From positions 1 to 42,237 of the forward strand of contig JAHFEQ010000005.1 in NCBI GenBank assembly GCA_023248395.1: 42,237 nucleotides of DNA. Direction: 5' to 3'. The position numbers and the translations under genes were made by a program. Below the pieces are notes generated by a model. It saw only the letters and a list, made by a program, of their open reading frames with translations, was not told the origin of the DNA and did not search any database. Shown here piece by piece: positions 34,616 through 42,210 of the stretch. The DNA comes from Nitrospirota bacterium (GTDB lineage Bacteria; Nitrospirota; 9FT-COMBO-42-15; HDB-SIOI813). Position 1 is the first letter of the stretch. Each line of letters opens with the position of its first letter.

Positions 34616-35479
34616 TCAACCATAGATTTCCGTAGGTATATCTGTGATCTCCTCTACTTTTTTGGCTATAAGGGTTAGTTCCTTTTCAGCGAGTGGGGTA
34701 ACATAGGACTCAGCGGGTGGCCTTGCAACTGTATAAATTTGGACAAGGCGTATCTTCCCTCCACTCTCTGATATCTCTTTAAGTAAAAGAGAGTAGCGCT
34801 CTATCTCATCCGGAGGTGGAGTAATCCCATCGATGTTATTAAAACAACTCTGAATAATAATAGGATGTCTTTGTGCGGTGAGTATTAAATTACGGACTAT
34901 GTCCTGCAACGGTACGTTGGTGCGAGAAACTTCTCTATAGTAGGCATCACTCCCTGCATCGAGTTTTGCCCAGACCTCGCCATTATGCTGATACATCAGG
35001 TCAATAGCATGCTGGACCTTTGGACGGTTGAGGCCAGAGGCATTGGTTATCAGTACAATGGGGAAGTTTCCCTTAATCCTTAGGACCTCTTCGACCACCT
35101 CATAGAAATAGGGGGATGTAGTCGGTTCGCCATCTCCGGATATGGCGATATCCGATAGATGCCTTAGTTCAGCAGGTATCCTGTCAAAAGGGGAGAGAGA
35201 GGATATCCGGCCTGTCTTGACTAAATCTAAGGTCTCTTTTAATTCATGGCATATATGCTGCAGAAAAGGGGACAGATTTATTTTCGGCTCAGCCGAAAAT
35301 AAATCTGTCCCCTTTTCTGCAGGGCCGCTTCTATCTACCTGGCAATAGATACAATTAAAGTTACATACCATATCCGGATTCAGGTTTATACCTATAGAGA
35401 TACCCCTTGACCTCCTCGAAAGGACAGGATATACATATTGATTTTCTTTAAATGAGCGGCTGTGACTTGTATAAGGCAT
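34616..35479 (-). CDS. Radical SAM protein with in-frame palindrome insertion
   Basis: An elongator-like B12-independent radical SAM protein of about 287 aa. The cluster motif is CNFNCIYCQVDR (C-x3-C-x2-C), preceded by YPVLSRRSRGISIGINLNP. SAM-binding segments SGDGEPTTSP and ITNASGL follow. The reaction is not known. Between the cluster and the first helix, about 22 residues (around PAEKGTDLFSAEPKINLSPF) are encoded by a perfect 65-bp palindrome. The start is uncertain: ATG 35479 gives the family's usual N-terminus, while a TTG at 35515 is also open but may be part of a -35 element. It is convergent with the PstS-like gene and downstream of nrdJ. Confidence 0.88.
   Translation of the reverse strand: MPYTSHSRSFKENQYVYPVLSRRSRGISIGINLNPDMVCNFNCIYCQVDRSGPAEKGTDLFSAEPKINLSPFLQHICHELKETLDLVKTGRISSLSPFDRIPAELRHLSDIAISGDGEPTTSPYFYEVVEEVLRIKGNFPIVLITNASGLNRPKVQHAIDLMYQHNGEVWAKLDAGSDAYYREVSRTNVPLQDIVRNLILTAQRHPIIIQSCFNNIDGITPPPDEIERYSLLLKEISESGGKIRLVQIYTVARPPAESYVTPLAEKELTLIAKKVEEITDIPTEIYG
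35258..35322. repeat. Perfect 65-bp palindrome inside the radical SAM gene
   Basis: Two 32-nt arms are exact reverse complements around a single central C at 35290. Each arm begins or ends with CTGCAG and contains GGGGACAGATTTATTTT, a string I associate with REP-like elements tied to Y1 transposases (from memory, unverified). The host frame reads straight through. Confidence 0.9.
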
Positions 35480-35485
35480 GACATC

Positions 35486-35515
35486 AGGATAGCCTGGGGA
35501 GACTGGAGATGTCAA
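35486..35515 (-). promoter_or_regulatory. Possible promoter of the radical SAM gene
   Basis: On the minus strand TTGACA (35510-35515) and TATCCT (35486-35491) are 18 bp apart. The predicted start would fall at or next to the ATG at 35479, implying a leaderless or near-leaderless transcript. Evidence is limited to the hexamers. Confidence 0.35.
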
Positions 35516-35530
35516 GGTTCTATGACCTAA

Positions 35531-35655
35531 TACGAACGCAATAAATGTCTTTATACTGCGTTGGACTCCTCGGAAAATCCTCGACGTACCTCAAAAAGTA
35601 CGCCTGCAGTTTTCCTCGTCGTCCGCCTTGTCTAAAGCCATTTCTTACGTTCGTA
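35531..35655. repeat. About 125-bp imperfect palindromic repeat element
   Basis: The outer ends TACGAACG (35531-35538) and CGTTCGTA (35648-35655) are exact inverted repeats. Inner pairs include AATGTCTTTA/TAAAGCCATT and CGACGTAC/GTACGCCTG, with CTCGGAAAA near the middle. It fills most of the gap between nrdJ and the radical SAM gene and looks like a dispersed non-coding element. Confidence 0.7.
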
Positions 35656-35683
35656 TGATGTCACTTTAGTTAATGCGTTTGTA

Positions 35684-37999
35684 TTAGTAACACTTGGAAT
35701 GTCCGCAGAAACTACACTTCTCGCAGCCTTCAGAGAATTCCATCTCGCAGCCGCAGTCAGGGCATGCGGCCCCTATCCTCCGGTCATGCTCCACATTTAT
35801 ATTCTCAGTGCCATCCTCTGATTTCCTCATCAGATACTCCATGAGGGAGTTTGCAATGGCATCTGCGCAGGAGTGTATGATATTTTTCCCAAGGCCGTAG
35901 GGTTTGTTGCATCGAATCCCGATGAGTTGCCTGATAACCGATTGTGGCGCTACGCCACTTCTAAAGGCAAGGGATATCAGCCTCCCGATAGCCTCGTTTT
36001 GTGAACCTTCGCATCCGCCTGCCTTCCCCATATTACAGAATACCTCGAAAGCCCCCCCCCTCTCGTCCTCATTGATAGTTACATACAGGTCACCGCAGGA
36101 GGTTTTCATCCGGTTTGTAACCCCGGTTGTAGTTTTTGGCCTTGGCCTTGGATGGATGATCTGGGGCGCCGGCTGTCCATTGGACAGACTCTCTTCTGAC
36201 TTCTGACTTTTGGCTTCCGGGTTAGGACGCGGGCTAAAGCCTGCGGCTACTTCTGTCTTCTGAGTCGTTCCTACATTCATCACCTGTTCTGCACGACTCC
36301 CGTCCCGATAAACTGTAATACCCTTACACCCCAGTTTATAGGCAAGCATGTACGCCTTTTTAACATCCTCTGCTGTTGAATTGTGCGGGAGGTTAATCGT
36401 CTTGGATACAGCGCTATCGGTATGTTCCTGAAATGCAGCCTGCATACGGACATGCCATTCAGGTGATACGTCATGGGCTGTCGCAAACACCGACTGCCAC
36501 CTTGCCGGTACTTCGGATAAGCCCCTTATAGAGCCATGATTGCCGATGATCTTCTCAATCAGATCATTGCTCAGGAAGCCTTCAGACCTTGCCACTTCGA
36601 GGAAGGCCTCCAGCATATAGGGGAGATGTTCACCCCCCATCACATTCTTATACCAGATGAGGCTGAACTCGGGTTCACAGCCCCCGGAGGTATCAGCGAT
36701 CATGCTCAAGGTCCCTGTTGGTGCAACCGTAGTGATATAGGCGTTTCTGAGATTTTTCCCCTCTTTCTGACAGACAGAACCTTCCCAGTTAGGGAACACC
36801 CCACGCTGCTGGGCCAGTCTCTCAGACTCACTATGCCCAATATCGCGTATAAATTTCATAACACTCCGGGCAGTTTCTATTCCTTCTTCAGAGTCATAAG
36901 GTATCCCCAGCTTAAAGAGCATCCGTGCGAATCCCATCACGCCAAGACCGATCTTCCTGTTCCCCTTGGTGACCTCTTCTATTTGCCGGATAGGATAATG
37001 ATTCATGTCGATCACATTATCAAGAAAGTGGATCGAGGTGCGCACGGTACGCTCAAGCCTGTTCCAGTCAATAATCCCCTTTCCGTCATTATAGGTCACA
37101 TGGACATCAAGGTTTATGCTGCCCAGGTTGCACGACTCATAAGGGATGAGCGGCTGCTCGCCACAGGGGTTTGTCGCCTCTATAAAGCCGACATGGGGAG
37201 TAGGATTGGCCCTGTTGGTCGTATCGATAAAGAACAGACCTGGCTCGCCATTCTTCCATGCATTAGCGGCGATCTTATTAAAGACATCTGTTGCGGAAAT
37301 TTTTGATATGACCTGGCCTGTCCTCGGATTCAGCAGCTCATAAGGCTCACCCCTTTCTACAGCCTCCATAAACCGGTCCGTAACAGCGACACTGATGTTG
37401 AAATTTGTTATCTCGCTCTCATTTGATTTACAATCTATAAACTCTAATATATCCGGATGATCAACACGGAGGATGCCCATATTGGCCCCACGTCTTGTCC
37501 CACCCTGTTTTACAGCCTCTGTAGCATGATTAAAGACCTTCATAAAGGATATAGGACCTGAGGCGACTCCCCCTGTAGTGCGCACAACATCATTTTTGGG
37601 CCTGAGCCTTGTGAAGGAAAACCCTGTTCCCCCGCCGGATTTATGGATGATGGCTGCCTGCTTTACGGATTCAAATATGCCGTCCATGGAGTCCTCAACC
37701 GGTAAGACAAAACATGCTGAAAGCTGCTGAAGCTCTCTTCCTGCATTCATCAGGGTAGGGGAGTTGGGGAGGAACTCTTTCTTTACCATGAAGCGGTAGA
37801 ATTCTTCCTCACTGCTTGTGATATCCGCATCAGGATGATAGAGGAGGTCTGCCTCTGCAATATTACGGGCGACCCTCCTGAACATCTCCTTCGGGTCCTC
37901 CACGACGTGCCCCTTATCATTCTTGGCAAGATAACGTTTCTCTAAAACCTTAATGGCATTTTGAGAAAGTAGCGGCTCAATAATCTCTTTTGTGGCCAT
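35684..37999 (-). CDS. nrdJ: Adenosylcobalamin-dependent (class II) ribonucleotide reductase
   Basis: A 771-aa enzyme that makes dNTPs from rNTP/rNDP using coenzyme B12. The radical active site NPCGEQPL has Asn277, Cys279 and Glu281. The redox cysteine Cys96 is in QLSACFVLP, with [14 protein letters not shown] and RRGANMG nearby. The C-terminal third carries a TSCPD-type region (from [12 protein letters not shown]) and a Cys-rich end with CPDCGCE and [10 protein letters not shown] for re-reduction or zinc. A Pro-rich linker at about 584-602 is encoded by short repeats. The ATG has GAAGGAGGAAT. Upstream are a promoter and two NrdR-like boxes. No class I or III subunits are in the window. Confidence 0.96.
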   Translation of the reverse strand: MATKEIIEPLLSQNAIKVLEKRYLAKNDKGHVVEDPKEMFRRVARNIAEADLLYHPDADITSSEEEFYRFMVKKEFLPNSPTLMNAGRELQQLSACFVLPVEDSMDGIFESVKQAAIIHKSGGGTGFSFTRLRPKNDVVRTTGGVASGPISFMKVFNHATEAVKQGGTRRGANMGILRVDHPDILEFIDCKSNESEITNFNISVAVTDRFMEAVERGEPYELLNPRTGQVISKISATDVFNKIAANAWKNGEPGLFFIDTTNRANPTPHVGFIEATNPCGEQPLIPYESCNLGSINLDVHVTYNDGKGIIDWNRLERTVRTSIHFLDNVIDMNHYPIRQIEEVTKGNRKIGLGVMGFARMLFKLGIPYDSEEGIETARSVMKFIRDIGHSESERLAQQRGVFPNWEGSVCQKEGKNLRNAYITTVAPTGTLSMIADTSGGCEPEFSLIWYKNVMGGEHLPYMLEAFLEVARSEGFLSNDLIEKIIGNHGSIRGLSEVPARWQSVFATAHDVSPEWHVRMQAAFQEHTDSAVSKTINLPHNSTAEDVKKAYMLAYKLGCKGITVYRDGSRAEQVMNVGTTQKTEVAAGFSPRPNPEAKSQKSEESLSNGQPAPQIIHPRPRPKTTTGVTNRMKTSCGDLYVTINEDERGGAFEVFCNMGKAGGCEGSQNEAIGRLISLAFRSGVAPQSVIRQLIGIRCNKPYGLGKNIIHSCADAIANSLMEYLMRKSEDGTENINVEHDRRIGAACPDCGCEMEFSEGCEKCSFCGHSKCY
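36194..36250. repeat. Short repeats forming the NrdJ linker
   Basis: TTCTGAC/TTCTGACTTTTGGCTTCC is followed by a hairpin CGCGGGCT-AA-AGCCTGCG (36228-36245). Both resemble dispersed intergenic repeats but are read in frame as the NrdJ linker, residues about 584-602. Confidence 0.55.
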
Positions 38000-38092
38000 A
38001 GAATTCCTCCTTCTCTCTATATATAAATATGATTACGGTGATTTTTAAGTAAAAGATTTCAGAGATTGTTAATATCCAAAAGAAGCAGCGAG

Positions 38093-38121
38093 AGTGTACA
38101 CCAGACAAACTGCCTTGTCAA
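38093..38121 (-). promoter_or_regulatory. nrdJ promoter
   Basis: On the minus strand TTGACA (38116-38121) and TACACT (38093-38098) are spaced 17 bp. The predicted start leaves a leader of about 85 nt. The leader includes AATCTCTGAAATC and GTAATCATAT, resembling the aprB leader. Confidence 0.6.
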
Positions 38122-38127
38122 GAATTT

Positions 38128-38143
38128 TTTCTATATATTGTGA
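38128..38143 (-). promoter_or_regulatory. NrdR-like box 2 (promoter-proximal)
   Basis: TCACAATATATAGAAA matches 12 of 16 positions of the known NrdR consensus ACACWATATATWGTGT. It ends 6 bp upstream of the nrdJ -35 element. Confidence 0.65.
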
Positions 38144-38159
38144 TTTTTTTATAGACCAT

Positions 38160-38175
38160 ACCCACTATTTTGTGG
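38160..38175 (-). promoter_or_regulatory. NrdR-like box 1 (distal)
   Basis: CCACAAAATAGTGGGT matches 12 of 16 consensus positions. It begins 32 bp from box 2, that is 16 bp between boxes or three helical turns, the usual arrangement of NrdR box pairs. Confidence 0.62.
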
Positions 38176-38244
38176 ATTAACTGAGGAAAGGCTGGGGAAA
38201 AGGTGTGGAGAAGTTAGAAGTATTGCCCCCGCATCCAATGCAAA

Positions 38245-38994
38245 TTATCTCCAAGTCACTTCGTCCCAATAAAGATGAAGAAATACCTCATAGGGTGGAA
38301 GGTTCTTGCTGTTAAGCTCTTTCGAGCGGATCCAAAGATCGACCTCCATCCCAGCCGGGTCGGTCTCTCCTCCCGGGAGCGTCTTCTTCTCAGGATAGTG
38401 TACCTGATGTGTTTTTGGGTCACGGGACCGTTCCATTACCATGAAGTGTGCCGAATAGTCCTTGTAGAGGATCTCACCGTTCTTGAACAGATCAGCCTTG
38501 CCCCAACCTGCCAAATAAAGCCAGGTCTTAGGATAAAGAGGGTCTCCATTGCCAGAGTCCCCATGCTCATAGACCCGGGTAGCAATACCTCCATCCTGAA
38601 AGGGGGCCGTCTCCGCGAACCGGTCGAAGACGATCCGGTAGCGATCTGTCCCTTCGTTAAATTCTGCGATAACCAGACCGGTGTTAGTCTGTTCATTCAC
38701 ATGAATATCGATAATCCCGGAGACGGGGATCAGGCGCTTTCCGGCGTAATCCATGTGATCCCAGGGAGACTGATCCTGCACGCTCCCGACCAAGGTAGCC
38801 TGTGCTCCTTTGATAGAAAACTGTCCACTATAATGAGGATGCTCAGTTGCTTTGAAGATTCGTGTGCCTTCTTCATCCTTTGGGATCCCAAATTGGATTG
38901 CTTCTGTCGCTCCAGGGATCGATATCCCCATGACTGCCCAGAAGCTCACTACGAAGATCCATCCTGAAAAAAACCGTTTTGTTTTTTTCTTCAT
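38245..38994 (-). CDS. Secreted protein of unknown function
   Basis: A 249-aa protein I do not recognise. It has a clear signal peptide (KKKTKRFFSGW, then a hydrophobic run ending ATEA). The mature part is rich in aromatic and charged residues, with an extended segment HVNEQTNTGLVIAEFNEG, an aromatic stretch LYPKTWLYLAGWGKADLF, and a possible metal-binding HFMVMERSRDP. It looks like an all-beta periplasmic domain. The start is set at ATG 38994 because GGAGGAAAAA precedes it; the frame extends to 39039 without support. No partner is evident: nrdJ is downstream and an MFS remnant upstream. Confidence 0.75.
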   Translation of the reverse strand: MKKKTKRFFSGWIFVVSFWAVMGISIPGATEAIQFGIPKDEEGTRIFKATEHPHYSGQFSIKGAQATLVGSVQDQSPWDHMDYAGKRLIPVSGIIDIHVNEQTNTGLVIAEFNEGTDRYRIVFDRFAETAPFQDGGIATRVYEHGDSGNGDPLYPKTWLYLAGWGKADLFKNGEILYKDYSAHFMVMERSRDPKTHQVHYPEKKTLPGGETDPAGMEVDLWIRSKELNSKNLPPYEVFLHLYWDEVTWR

Positions 38995-39045
38995 TTTTTC
39001 CTCCTCATTTAAACAATTTAATTCATCTATCTGTTTCATCCTGTT

Positions 39046-39222
39046 TCATCGCATGTCACCTTCTTTTTTCACCCGGGTCCCACATGCATATGCAAGGAAA
39101 CCCGCCATCCCTATCACAAAGGCTATATAAAAGGGCCATTGAGGTCCAATCGTCCAGAGCCATCCTCCTACCAGAGAAGCTGGAAAAACCACCAGACCAT
39201 GGAACAAGCTTAAATATTCTCT
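39046..39222 (-). pseudogene. C-terminal remnant of a second MFS transporter
   Basis: Between the intact MFS gene and the secreted-protein gene, 58 in-frame codons read through to a stop. They resemble the last two helices of an MFS carrier: LFHGLVVFPASLVGGWLW, then GPQWPFYIAFVIGMAGFLAY and a charged tail ending KKEGDMR. The PAS-x-x-x-G-x-LW...GP...F pattern is typical of that region. The frame is closed upstream by a stop at 39223-39225 and differs from the frame of the neighbouring MFS gene. It has no usable start of its own. It looks like the leftover end of a deleted transporter. Confidence 0.65.
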
Positions 39223-39229
39223 TCATGAA

Positions 39230-40429
39230 TCACCTCTCCTCTTTATTAAGACAAGACTTTAATTTTATTCCCCGCCTCATCCAGAAGACAAAGGCGGCCA
39301 CTGCAAGAACTAAAGATGCCCCTTTGAACGCCATGCCAAAACCTGAATATGCAGCCACAAATCCTGAAACTAAAGGCCCTGTAGTGTGTCCCATGTCCAT
39401 GATGGAGCCAAGCAGGCCCATTGCGGAACCCCGTGCCTCCCTGCTGCTCAGGTCCGCAACATAGGCGGATGAGGCCGACGTAACTATCGAGAGGCTAAAG
39501 CCAAAGGCTATGCTCAGGGCAAGTAAAGGTATGAATGACCTGAAAAGCGAAAAAATGCCTATGCAGGCTGCCGCGATTAATGCGCCTGTAAATATTTGGG
39601 GCCTTCTTCCGTGTCTGTCGGAGAATCTCCCCATAATAGGCTTTGAGAGGGCAAGCGTGATAACCTGTGCAGAGAGGAGTATCCCAACCGCATAGGGGCT
39701 GAGGCCGTTTCTGACCGAATAAAGGGGGAGGAATGTTTCGAATGTACCGTATGCGAAGAGGATGGCCGCTTCCACGGCACATGTGATAAGTATTGCTTTA
39801 TTGGAGAAGACTGTCCTGAAGGTTTCAACGGTATCTCCCCACGCCTGATTCTCATGTTGCGGCGTCTCAGATTGTGGAATGATTATGGTGAGGAGAAAGG
39901 TGACAGTGCCTGCAAGGCCGCACACGATATAGACAGTTTTGTAAGCCAGTCCCGGATTGAAGGCCAGGGCTCCAATAATGCTGCCTCCAATAATAGGCGC
40001 CATGAACCTGCCGAAAAGGGTCGCTGTGGAAAACCATCCCATCTTTTCACCCCGCTCCTCGTGGAAGAGTTCAGAGACAAGGGCCATAGCGACAGGTATG
40101 AATATCGCCGTGGCAAAGCCGTGAAAAAACCGGACAACCGCAAGCTGCCAGATTTGGGTCACCGCAAGGTAGAGGAATGGGACTGTGGAGAAGACACATG
40201 ACGACAATATAAGCATCTTACGTTTGTCGAATCTGTCAGAAAGGATTCCCGCAGGGATACTGAATACAACCCCTGTAAATGCAGAAACAGCAGCGACGAA
40301 CCCGACACCTGAAGGGTCTGCCCCCAGGTGGGCCGCAAACAGGGGAAGCACAGGGCTTTTTGATATAGTCGAACTGAATATGGCAAAAAGCCCTGTTATG
40401 CAGAGCAGCAGGAATGGACTGAGTCTCAT
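39230..40429 (-). CDS. Major facilitator superfamily transporter
   Basis: A 399-aa protein with twelve predicted helices. Motif A in the loop between helices 2 and 3 reads GILSDRFDKRK and its repeat in the second half reads GRFSDRHGRRP. It belongs to the drug/sugar-efflux-like MFS group. The substrate is unknown. Linkage with a ChrB homologue, and the remnant of another MFS just downstream, suggest a toxic-anion or metabolite efflux role (inference). Its ATG overlaps the stop of the HD gene by 4 bp (ATGA). Confidence 0.93.
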   Translation of the reverse strand: MRLSPFLLLCITGLFAIFSSTISKSPVLPLFAAHLGADPSGVGFVAAVSAFTGVVFSIPAGILSDRFDKRKMLILSSCVFSTVPFLYLAVTQIWQLAVVRFFHGFATAIFIPVAMALVSELFHEERGEKMGWFSTATLFGRFMAPIIGGSIIGALAFNPGLAYKTVYIVCGLAGTVTFLLTIIIPQSETPQHENQAWGDTVETFRTVFSNKAILITCAVEAAILFAYGTFETFLPLYSVRNGLSPYAVGILLSAQVITLALSKPIMGRFSDRHGRRPQIFTGALIAAACIGIFSLFRSFIPLLALSIAFGFSLSIVTSASSAYVADLSSREARGSAMGLLGSIMDMGHTTGPLVSGFVAAYSGFGMAFKGASLVLAVAAFVFWMRRGIKLKSCLNKEER

Positions 40430-40977
40430 TTACTCATCAGTCCTTGTATTTCCCTGTGATAGCCGAGATACCGGTTCAGGGTCTTTTCATTTTTTCCGTA
40501 TTTCGGGTATTCCCTCAGTATCTCTTCAAACCTCCGCTCAGCCTCCAACTCATTACCTCCAATATCCACAATCCCATCCATGATAATATCCACAAGTCTG
40601 TCAGCATATATAATTATCTTCTCCTCAAGAGTTTTAAGAGAATAATCTTTGACAGGCAATCCCAGTTCTTTAGCCTCTTCCTCTGTAAGCCCACCCCTGA
40701 TATGCTTTTCCATGATATCTGTAACCTTTTCTGGTAAGCCTAATTCTCTTCCGATATCAGCGCCAATCTTCCCATGCTCAATTTCATGGGTCTTTGCCTT
40801 CCCAAGGTCATGAAATAAAGCCCCCCGTCCAATAAGTTCCATATCAAGGCTGGCGCCCGTCCGCCCTGCAATCTCCAACGCCTTTTCAGAGACCTTTACG
40901 CAATGTCTTATATCTACCCATGAGACCCCAGCCTCTCTGAGTAAACCGATATCTGATTCCTGGATCCTGTAATTCAT
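40426..40977 (-). CDS. HD-domain hydrolase (HDIG type)
   Basis: A 183-aa metal-dependent phosphohydrolase. Motif residues are visible: His in DIRHCVKVS, HD in GALFHDLGKAKTHEIEHG, and a second His in MEKHIRGG, with Asp in YADRLVDI. The size and order match the small HDIG proteins related to TIGR00295. Substrates of this group are often nucleotides, but none can be assigned. The ATG has GGAGGAC upstream. It overlaps the following MFS gene, so the two are co-translated. Confidence 0.92.
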   Translation of the reverse strand: MNYRIQESDIGLLREAGVSWVDIRHCVKVSEKALEIAGRTGASLDMELIGRGALFHDLGKAKTHEIEHGKIGADIGRELGLPEKVTDIMEKHIRGGLTEEEAKELGLPVKDYSLKTLEEKIIIYADRLVDIIMDGIVDIGGNELEAERRFEEILREYPKYGKNEKTLNRYLGYHREIQGLMSK

Positions 40978-40992
40978 ATTAGTCCTCCGTTG

Positions 40993-41064
40993 CTACTTAA
41001 CCCCGAAATACGCCAACGTATCTGTTATTGTCTTTTCGAAGTCTTGTTTAATATGGTCAAACAT
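40993..41064 (-). CDS. Tiny ORF overlapping the previous one (23 codons)
   Basis: It starts at an ATG that overlaps the stop of the 22-codon ORF (ATGTTTGA) and encodes MFDHIKQDFEKTITDTLAYF plus three residues. It could be a coupled micro-ORF or the frameshifted rest of a decayed gene. No ribosome binding site of its own is seen. Confidence 0.3.
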   Translation of the reverse strand: MFDHIKQDFEKTITDTLAYFGVK

Positions 41065-41125
41065 GCCTGAAATCCTTTCCTGTCCTTACAAGGCTCATAT
41101 TTAAATGTTTGTCAATGGATGGCAT
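41057..41125 (-). CDS. Tiny ORF with strong ribosome binding site (22 codons)
   Basis: An AAAAGGAGGTAATT site precedes ATG and a peptide beginning MPSIDKHLNMSLVRTGKDFR. This resembles the N-terminus of a small HD/DUF-type protein family starting with a SIxxH..RTGxxFxxVH pattern (from memory). The frame ends after 22 codons, so it is probably a truncated gene whose start is kept, though a real peptide is possible. Confidence 0.4.
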   Translation of the reverse strand: MPSIDKHLNMSLVRTGKDFRHV

Positions 41126-41143
41126 AATTACCTCCTTTTAAGC

Positions 41144-42145
41144 TCAGGTTTTAGACGCATAGAGCATCTCGAAAACTTCTATCCCTTTTTCAAGGGCTTT
41201 ACTGTCATCCTTTACTGTCTTTCTTATCCCCTGCAGGATTTCCTCTACACCCTTTGACTCTGGACTTTCATATTGACCATCCTTTATATCCAGTTCGTGA
41301 ACAATCTCTGCTATTTTTTTAAGCGTTCTGTCTCTGAAAGCAAATGACTTGAGAATTACCTCAAAGGTGCACCGATCGCCTATATGAGTAAATTCACCGC
41401 CTCTGATATCAAAGAGGATATTCTTTTTATCGATATTTTCCATCTCCTTTTCTTCTATGAACTTAAATAGAGCCTTCTTATCAATAAATCTTTTCACCAG
41501 CCATGCAGAGGCCATCCTGTCAACAAAAGGTTTTTTTCGGGTCACCCATGTCCTTCCCTGATAGTCTTCAATTCGTCTGGCAACGATCGTCCTTTCTTTC
41601 TCCTTCGTAGCGGCACCGGATATCCTTTTTAAATCCTTTTCTATATCCATTATCTTCTTTTTAAAATCCCTTCCAGCCTTTGACGAAAAGAAATCAATTC
41701 TCGTTACTTCTTCAAATTCTTTCAGGTGTTTATTGAATTGTTCTAATAATTTTTTTGTGTTTTGTATTCCAGCGCCTTTCCTGATGCTGCTTACCTTCCT
41801 TTCCAGTTCCTCCAGCCTCTTCTCAATATCGCGGTAGTCTTTCTCTCTCTGCTGGTTGAAGAGATCAATTATTTCAGCATGTTTCAATGTCTCAATTTTT
41901 TCAACCATAACAAAAGCTGCGTCACCTTTCATGGATATAATTTCCGACACCAGCCACTGGAAAAGTTCGTAATGCTCCTCGTTGCAGGGCAGGACATAAA
42001 CAGCACCCTTAAGTTGTATTGCCCCTACTTTTGCAAGTCTTCTCCATACCTTCATCCTGTTACTTACAGGTTTTGAAGGTACACTATAAAAAAATAGAAG
42101 CCATTTTATCTCTTCTGAAATGCCTCTGTGTAATACCCGTCTCAT
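41144..42145 (-). CDS. chrB: ChrB-type chromate-resistance protein homologue
   Basis: A 333-aa protein with the ChrB N-terminal domain (about 10-110, with KVWRRLAKVGAIQLKGAVYV), a long charged coiled-coil middle (about 100-195) and the ChrB C-terminal domain. The last begins RTWVTRKKPFVDRMASAWLV and includes FDIRGGEFTHIGDRCTFE. ChrB proteins sense chromate or help its detoxification, usually beside the ChrA carrier. Here there is no ChrA; the following transporter is MFS. The ATG has GAAAGG. The promoter overlaps two copies of a 12-bp palindrome, so expression is probably repressor-controlled. Confidence 0.9.
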   Translation of the reverse strand: MRRVLHRGISEEIKWLLFFYSVPSKPVSNRMKVWRRLAKVGAIQLKGAVYVLPCNEEHYELFQWLVSEIISMKGDAAFVMVEKIETLKHAEIIDLFNQQREKDYRDIEKRLEELERKVSSIRKGAGIQNTKKLLEQFNKHLKEFEEVTRIDFFSSKAGRDFKKKIMDIEKDLKRISGAATKEKERTIVARRIEDYQGRTWVTRKKPFVDRMASAWLVKRFIDKKALFKFIEEKEMENIDKKNILFDIRGGEFTHIGDRCTFEVILKSFAFRDRTLKKIAEIVHELDIKDGQYESPESKGVEEILQGIRKTVKDDSKALEKGIEVFEMLYASKT

Positions 42146-42167
42146 GATTGACCTTTCTGTATTTATG

Positions 42168-42197
42168 TAACATATGTTACTAACATAACATATGTTA
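42168..42197. promoter_or_regulatory. Tandem operator palindromes upstream of chrB
   Basis: TAACATATGTTA occurs at 42168-42179 and 42186-42197, an 18-bp period. The first copy extends to the 14-bp palindrome GTAACATATGTTAC. The second copy lies mostly in the spacer and overlaps the -10; the first lies just downstream of the -10. Confidence 0.7.
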
Positions 42198-42210
42198 CAA
42201 GATGATTCAA
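42182..42210 (-). promoter_or_regulatory. chrB promoter
   Basis: On the minus strand TTGAAT (42205-42210) and TATGTT (42182-42187) are spaced 17 bp. Both are partial matches to consensus, and the operator palindromes cover the spacer and the start site. Confidence 0.5.

Noticed and set aside
36536-37306. 256-codon open frame on the plus strand
   Set aside because: It lies wholly antisense to nrdJ, whose motifs are unambiguous. Its composition is that of a reversed coding strand.
37990-38100. Cobalamin riboswitch before nrdJ
   Set aside because: The leader is only about 85 nt and I see no B12-box-like sequence. The same holds for the gap before metH.
38275-38967. 230-codon open frame on the plus strand
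   Set aside because: Antisense to the secreted-protein gene, which has a signal peptide and ribosome binding site; this frame has neither.
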